Part shown: piece after piece, positions 7,784-11,076 of the stretch | Position numbering within the stretch: position 1 is the stretch's first letter | How the letters are laid out: the number at the start of each line of letters is the position of its first letter | Assembly (NCBI GenBank): GCA_023263825.1 | Contig: JALQUJ010000197.1 | Coordinates: forward strand, 1 to 11,076 | Source: Porticoccus sp. | GTDB lineage: Bacteria; Pseudomonadota; Gammaproteobacteria; Pseudomonadales; Porticoccaceae | DNA: 11,076 nucleotides | Direction: 5' to 3' | Program-made: the position numbers and the translations under genes | The notes under the pieces: generated by a model | Seen by the model: the letters and a program-made list of their open reading frames with translations, nothing else | Database searches by the model: none | What the model was told of the DNA's origin: nothing

Positions 7784-7813
7784 TTGTTTGAAAAGGGATT
7801 CTGGTGTTAGAAT
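7784..7813 (+). promoter_or_regulatory. Candidate extended -10 promoter of the regulator gene
   Basis: TTGTTT (7784-7789) precedes TAGAAT (7808-7813) by 18 bases. The -10 is five of six to consensus and carries the TGn extension (TGTTAGAAT), which offsets the weak -35. The start would be near 7820, giving a leader of roughly 98 bases. The -10 lies inside the palindrome at 7796-7815, an arrangement typical of autoregulation. Confidence 0.45.
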
Positions 7814-7815
7814 CC
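7796..7815. promoter_or_regulatory. Perfect palindrome overlapping the regulator -10; candidate operator
   Basis: GGATTCT (7796-7802) and AGAATCC (7809-7815) form a perfect 7-bp inverted repeat with a six-base centre. The size and form suit the dimeric Fis-type helix-turn-helix of the adjacent regulator. It covers the presumed -10 element, so binding would block the regulator's own promoter. Confidence 0.5.
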
Positions 7816-7817
7816 GA

Positions 7818-7857
7818 TAGACTAAATCGAACCTACTATAATAAGTAGGAGAGTCTA
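7818..7857. promoter_or_regulatory. Nested inverted repeat upstream of the regulator; second candidate operator or leader hairpin
   Basis: The inner repeat CCTACT (7832-7837) / AGTAGG (7844-7849) has a six-base centre and is flanked by a second pair, TAGACT (7818-7823) / AGTCTA (7852-7857), with unequal linkers of eight and two bases. Its centre lies 35 bases from that of the first palindrome. It includes a perfect TATAAT (7837-7842) but no good -35 at the right distance. If transcription starts near 7820, it would also fold as a hairpin at the 5' end of the message. Confidence 0.45.
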
Positions 7858-7904
7858 CCCTGGCTCAGAATTAACACATATCAAAATTAACCCAGATCAG
7901 GGTC

Positions 7905-7910
7905 AGGAGA
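7905..7910 (+). promoter_or_regulatory. Ribosome binding site that fixes the TTG start of the regulator
   Basis: AGGAGA lies seven bases before TTG (7918-7920), an ideal spacing. No other start codon nearby has a comparable site, so initiation at TTG is well supported. Just upstream, CAGGGT (7898-7903) can pair with ACCCTG (7857-7862), which might affect ribosome access. Confidence 0.7.
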
Positions 7911-7917
7911 ATAAAAC

Positions 7918-9921
7918 TTGGGCAGACCCCAAACGAAAAAAACTCCATTAACAGCCGAACACTCTTCTCAGAAGGAGGTCGACCACGCATGGGAGAAATT
8001 CCTATGCACCGGAGGTGATGTTCGTGACCTACCTGTCCGAGACGTTATTGCCAATTCATGGGAACGCTGTCTTTCTCAAGGGGTTAATCCAGAACAACAA
8101 GCAGCCCCTCTTATGGCCTATGAAGGCGCACTACATGCCCTTCAACAAAAAAATTACGATTTCATTGACTGCGCCCGCCCAGTGCTGGAACAAGCAAGAT
8201 TGTTTTTACATGATCTTGAAACCATTTTATTTCTGACTGACTACCAAGGTTTAAATTTACAAATTATTGGCGACCCGAGAACTCTCGATGATGCAAATGG
8301 CATTGGGTTAGTGCCGGGCAGTGGCTGGAACGAAATTGTTTCAGGTTCAAACGCCGTTGGTACCGCTATGGCAACCCGCAGACCAACCCAGGTTCACGGC
8401 GAAGAACATTATTGCCAGGGCTTTAAACCCTGGACATGTACTGCTGCAGTAATCGCAGATCCATACGATAACCAAATGATGGGCGTTATAGACTTATCCG
8501 GGCTATGCAGTATCTATGACAAATTCCATGTCCCTCTGGTGGTTGCCTGGGCAAGCCAGATACAAACAAACCTTGCCAAACGAACTGCTGAACAGTGGAG
8601 CACGCTACTTGAACATAGCAACAGCAATTTTGGTAACTATCGCAACTCAGGAAAGCTTCTGTTTGATACTCAAGGACGACTGGTCAGCCGCTCACCAAAT
8701 GCCTGTGCATCATTAAACCTGCTGGGTATTGACTACGACCCAGAGGCGAAACAAAGGGTATCACTCGAACGCTTTGGCGGTGATGAAATTATTTATCCCC
8801 ATGACCAGGGCAATTGGATATCAGATGATTGGGTAGAACCCGTTCGCCACAAAGGCGAAATCGTCGGCTTTCAGCTACTCGTCCCATCTGGCACAAAAAA
8901 TATACACCGACAGGATATAGCCAATACCGAGCTACCCTTGCCGGCAAAATCAGACTTTGATCCATTTGATAATATCTATGGCAAAAGCCCCTCATTTAGA
9001 GCTAGTGCTGACAAAGCTCGCAAAGCGGCCACAACCCCTCTCCCTGTACTTATCTTGGGTGATACAGGTGTAGGTAAAGAAGTGTTTGCTCAGGCTATCC
9101 ATGAGTCAAGCAATTATGCCAACGGCCCGTTTATCGACCTCAACTGCGGAGCATTCTCCAAAGAACTACTCAGCAGTGAACTATTTGGTCATGTGGAAGG
9201 TGCTTTTACCGGCGCCAAGAAAGGGGGAATGGTAGGAAAAATTGAGGCGGCAAATGGTGGTACGCTCTTTCTCGATGAAATCGGCGAAATGCCACTTGAA
9301 ATCCAACCGCTTTTCCTTCGAGTACTTCAAGAGCGAAAAATTTATCGTGTCGGCGATATCAAACCCATTTCAGTAGACTTCAGGCTAATCGCTGCAACAA
9401 ATAGAGATCTGAAGAAAGCCGTTAATGAGGGGCGTTTTAGGAAAGACCTATTCTTCCGCTTATCGACGGTCACCATCAGCCTTGATCCACTATCAGGCCG
9501 CAAGGAAGATATTGAAGGTATCTCAAAATTAGTGCTTGAACGCGTCAACAAAGATCATCAAGTAATACCCAAGTATATTTCCTCTGCCTTAATGACAGCC
9601 CTTAAAGGTAGAGAGTGGTCAGGCAACATACGCGAGCTTGTAAATGTTATTGAATGTATGTGCTTCATGTCTTCCAATGAAACATTAACAATAGATGACC
9701 TACCTGACGGCTACAGGCTTGATGAAGACGAACCTAGCAATCAAGTAATAGCTTCTGGTGATTTAAGCCAACCTCTATGCAGCCTGGATTATGCGGAAAG
9801 AAAAACCATTGAGGCTGCAGTTAAACAATCTGAAGGCAATATGACAAAAGCAGCTAAAATTCTTGGCATTGCCAAAAGCACTCTTTATCAGAAAATGAAA
9901 AAGTACGGGATAGAAAAATAA
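7918..9921 (+). CDS. AcoR-like sigma-54-dependent transcriptional activator (GAF / AAA+ / Fis HTH)
   Basis: A 667-residue enhancer-binding protein that would open sigma-54 promoters. Order of parts: an AcoR-type N-terminal motif with SWERC at 47-51; a GAF sensor domain, about 100-220, with the family WTCTAA stretch near 172 and Cys166/Cys174; a linker domain, about 220-345; the AAA+ ATPase, about 354-580; and a Fis-type helix-turn-helix at 641-667. In the ATPase, Walker A is GDTGVGKE (381-388), the sigma-54 contact loop GAFTGA is intact (428-433), Walker B is TLFLDEIG (449-456), and the arginine region FRKDLFFRL is at 507-515. All key residues are present, so it should be active. Relatives respond to acetoin, alcohols, ketones or aromatics; the ligand here is unknown. 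It is divergent from the envelope cluster and convergent with phaB, and could control either. The start is TTG. Confidence 0.93.
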   Translation: MGRPQTKKTPLTAEHSSQKEVDHAWEKFLCTGGDVRDLPVRDVIANSWERCLSQGVNPEQQAAPLMAYEGALHALQQKNYDFIDCARPVLEQARLFLHDLETILFLTDYQGLNLQIIGDPRTLDDANGIGLVPGSGWNEIVSGSNAVGTAMATRRPTQVHGEEHYCQGFKPWTCTAAVIADPYDNQMMGVIDLSGLCSIYDKFHVPLVVAWASQIQTNLAKRTAEQWSTLLEHSNSNFGNYRNSGKLLFDTQGRLVSRSPNACASLNLLGIDYDPEAKQRVSLERFGGDEIIYPHDQGNWISDDWVEPVRHKGEIVGFQLLVPSGTKNIHRQDIANTELPLPAKSDFDPFDNIYGKSPSFRASADKARKAATTPLPVLILGDTGVGKEVFAQAIHESSNYANGPFIDLNCGAFSKELLSSELFGHVEGAFTGAKKGGMVGKIEAANGGTLFLDEIGEMPLEIQPLFLRVLQERKIYRVGDIKPISVDFRLIAATNRDLKKAVNEGRFRKDLFFRLSTVTISLDPLSGRKEDIEGISKLVLERVNKDHQVIPKYISSALMTALKGREWSGNIRELVNVIECMCFMSSNETLTIDDLPDGYRLDEDEPSNQVIASGDLSQPLCSLDYAERKTIEAAVKQSEGNMTKAAKILGIAKSTLYQKMKKYGIEK

Positions 9922-9961
9922 TAGAGGGGCCAAACCATCTGCACCCGCGCAACCCAGCAAC

Positions 9962-10041
9962 AGTACTCCCTGCAATACTCTCTACACTATAACCAACCAT
10001 TATCAGGTCGTTTCGCTCTACTTATATTGCAGAGAAGTACT
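9962..10041. repeat. Imperfect inverted repeat between the convergent regulator and phaB genes
   Basis: The left arm is AGTACT (9962-9967) then CTGCAATA (9970-9977). The right arm is TATTGCAG (10025-10032) then AGTACT (10036-10041). Fourteen bases pair, interrupted by an internal mismatch of two against three bases, around a 47-base loop. No T-tract follows on either side, so it is not a classical terminator. No other obvious terminator was seen in this 151-base gap, so it may serve as the structured 3' end for both genes. Confidence 0.5.
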
Positions 10042-10072
10042 AAGCCATTTCAAACTTGAGTGCTTACCAATG

Positions 10073-10795
10073 TTAGTACATGTGCTGACCACCATTAATT
10101 GACAGCGTCGAACCGGTAATAAATCCACCCTCATCGGACACTAAAAATAGAACCGATCTCGCTATATCATGGGCTGTTCCCAATCGACCAACAGGAATTG
10201 TTGCAATAATCTTCTCCAGAACATCAGCGGGAACATTTCGCACCATATCGGTATCTACATAACCTGGCGCAATGGCATTCACCGTAATACCGTGGGGAGC
10301 ACCTTCTAGGGCTAATGCCTTGGTAAAACCATGTATGCCAGACTTGGCAGCAGCATAATTTACCTGACCATACTGCCCAGCCTGACCGTTAACTGAACCG
10401 ACATTAACGATGCGACCAAACTTATCCTTTCGCATATCTTCGATAACGCAACGACACATGTTAAAACATGATCCCAGATTAGTATCGAGAACTTCTTGCC
10501 AGGACTCAGGGGTCATGAGGTGCATGGTTTTATCACGCGTTATCCCAGCATTATTTATGAGTATTGAAACTGGCCCAACATCACGCTTTATTTCTTCTAT
10601 CCCTTTTCTGCATGCCTCAAAATCAGATACATCAAATTTATAGGTAGGTATGCCCGTTGCTTCATGAAATTCACGAGCACGCTCTTCATTGTTGGCATAA
10701 TTAACCACTGCATCATAATCCGCTTCTTTGAGCTCCAACGCAATGGCTTCACCTATACCCCTTGTTCCGCCTGTAACCAATGCCACTTTTGACAT
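10073..10795 (-). CDS. phaB: Acetoacetyl-CoA reductase (NADPH-dependent, SDR family)
   Basis: A 240-residue short-chain dehydrogenase/reductase that reduces acetoacetyl-CoA to (R)-3-hydroxybutyryl-CoA, the second step of polyhydroxybutyrate synthesis in the cytoplasm. The cofactor motif TGGTRGIG is at 8-15 and NNAG at 81-84. Asn106 and the catalytic residues Ser134, Tyr147 and Lys151 (YAAAK) are all present. The GITRD stretch, the VNGQAGQYGQVNY stretch and the NGGQHMY ending are typical of PhaB and separate it from FabG, which acts on ACP-bound substrates. The length is normal. ATG at 10793-10795 has GGAGA (10802-10806) six bases upstream. No phaA or phaC is visible; it stands as a separate minus-strand unit whose 5' side is non-coding. 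It may supply reducing steps for storage polymer or for catabolic intermediates. Confidence 0.9.
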   Translation of the reverse strand: MSKVALVTGGTRGIGEAIALELKEADYDAVVNYANNEERAREFHEATGIPTYKFDVSDFEACRKGIEEIKRDVGPVSILINNAGITRDKTMHLMTPESWQEVLDTNLGSCFNMCRCVIEDMRKDKFGRIVNVGSVNGQAGQYGQVNYAAAKSGIHGFTKALALEGAPHGITVNAIAPGYVDTDMVRNVPADVLEKIIATIPVGRLGTAHDIARSVLFLVSDEGGFITGSTLSINGGQHMY

Positions 10796-10820
10796 ATTAA
10801 GTCTCCATTACTTTATTATT

Positions 10821-10850
10821 AATATAATGCGAGACGAATAAACCTGACAT
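10821..10850 (-). promoter_or_regulatory. Candidate promoter of phaB
   Basis: Reading leftward, ATGTCA (10850-10845, four of six) is followed by an 18-base spacer and TATATT (10826-10821, five of six). A start near 10814 leaves a short leader of about 19 bases that just accommodates the ribosome site. The rest of 10851-11076 is AT-rich and shows no gene; a possible 18-codon open frame at the right edge on the minus strand is too short to call. Confidence 0.3.
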
Positions 10851-11076
10851 GCCATCTCTGCTCGAACAATCCAAATGGGCAACCGTAATATTGATAAAGT
10901 GCCAAGCTCTTCAGTCATCACTAACTAATGAGTAACCTAACGGTATCAAAAATACAAACCTTCTTTGGGCTAATTGCCTTTTTATTAAAAAAATAGTTAG
11001 CTCAGAGAAGAATTTGATCAAACCAATGACAAAATACTTACTGAGCTCAACAAAGGGCATAGAAGTTTAATCAGCT

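Larger units (their letters stand above)
7385..7917. other. Divergent control region between the DUF1302 gene and the regulator gene
   Basis: These 533 bases hold no credible gene. They contain the ribosome sites of both flanking genes, a sigma-70-type promoter for the leftward cluster (7450-7478), a promoter for the regulator (7784-7813) and two palindromes close to the regulator (7796-7815 and 7832-7849). The middle part, about 7500-7700, is A-rich on the plus strand and featureless to me. Inspection of each GC dinucleotide for the leftward pattern and each GG in the regulator-proximal part for the rightward pattern found no GG-N10-GC core. Confidence 0.75.

Noticed and set aside
7767..7868. 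Octamer TGGCTCAG repeated at 7767-7774 and 7861-7868.
   Set aside because: Two copies of a short non-palindromic word 94 bases apart are not enough to claim a binding site.
10073..10795. FabG (3-oxoacyl-ACP reductase) as the identity of the SDR gene.
   Set aside because: The VNGQ-GQ-GQ-NY region and NGGQHMY end match PhaB; no fab genes are adjacent. Enzyme assay would still be needed for certainty on substrate.
10968..11012. Possible terminator around GGGCTAATTGCC followed by five T, and GCTAA/TTAGC arms.
   Set aside because: The stem is only three base pairs and the longer pairing needs a large AT-rich loop; too weak to call.

Overview
The window looks like a chromosomal segment of a non-photosynthetic, Gram-negative, moderately AT-rich bacterium, most likely a marine-type gammaproteobacterium. 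The reasons are a gammaproteobacterial-style glucose-6-phosphate isomerase tail, two Sec-exported envelope proteins (one ending in the terminal Phe of outer-membrane barrels), a sigma-54 activator of the AcoR type and a PhaB-type acetoacetyl-CoA reductase. The genus cannot be fixed from this sequence. I see no RNA genes, mobile elements, CRISPR array or origin.

Layout. (1) 1-276, plus strand: the last 91 codons of pgi, then a bidirectional intrinsic terminator at 398-428. (2) 476-7384, minus strand: a four-gene cluster transcribed right to left, in the order DUF1302 beta-barrel (7384-5690), DUF1329 periplasmic protein (5592-4108), membrane-anchored YCF48/BNR beta-propeller (3958-2882) and MMPL/RND transporter (2803-476). 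The gaps are 97, 149 and 78 bases; the first two hold strong RNA hairpins. (3) 7385-7917: a 533-base divergent control region with a good sigma-70-type promoter for the cluster, an extended -10 promoter for the regulator and two neat palindromes, but no clear -24/-12 sigma-54 promoter. (4) 7918-9921, plus strand: an AcoR-like sigma-54-dependent activator starting at TTG. (5) 10795-10073, minus strand: phaB, convergent with the regulator, with an 80-base imperfect inverted repeat between them. (6) 10796-11076: the phaB upstream region, with no further gene visible.

How the parts may work together. The four minus-strand proteins cover every envelope layer: an inner-membrane RND pump, an inner-membrane-anchored periplasmic propeller, a soluble periplasmic protein of a family related to the LolA lipid-carrier fold, and an outer-membrane barrel. 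The simplest reading is a trans-envelope route for a hydrophobic compound. Substrate and direction are unknown. The divergent activator probably senses a small metabolite and may control the cluster. phaB gives a link to polyhydroxyalkanoate/acyl-CoA metabolism by position only. This cluster is the best candidate in the window for an uncharacterised system. The family assignments are firm; the pathway is inference.
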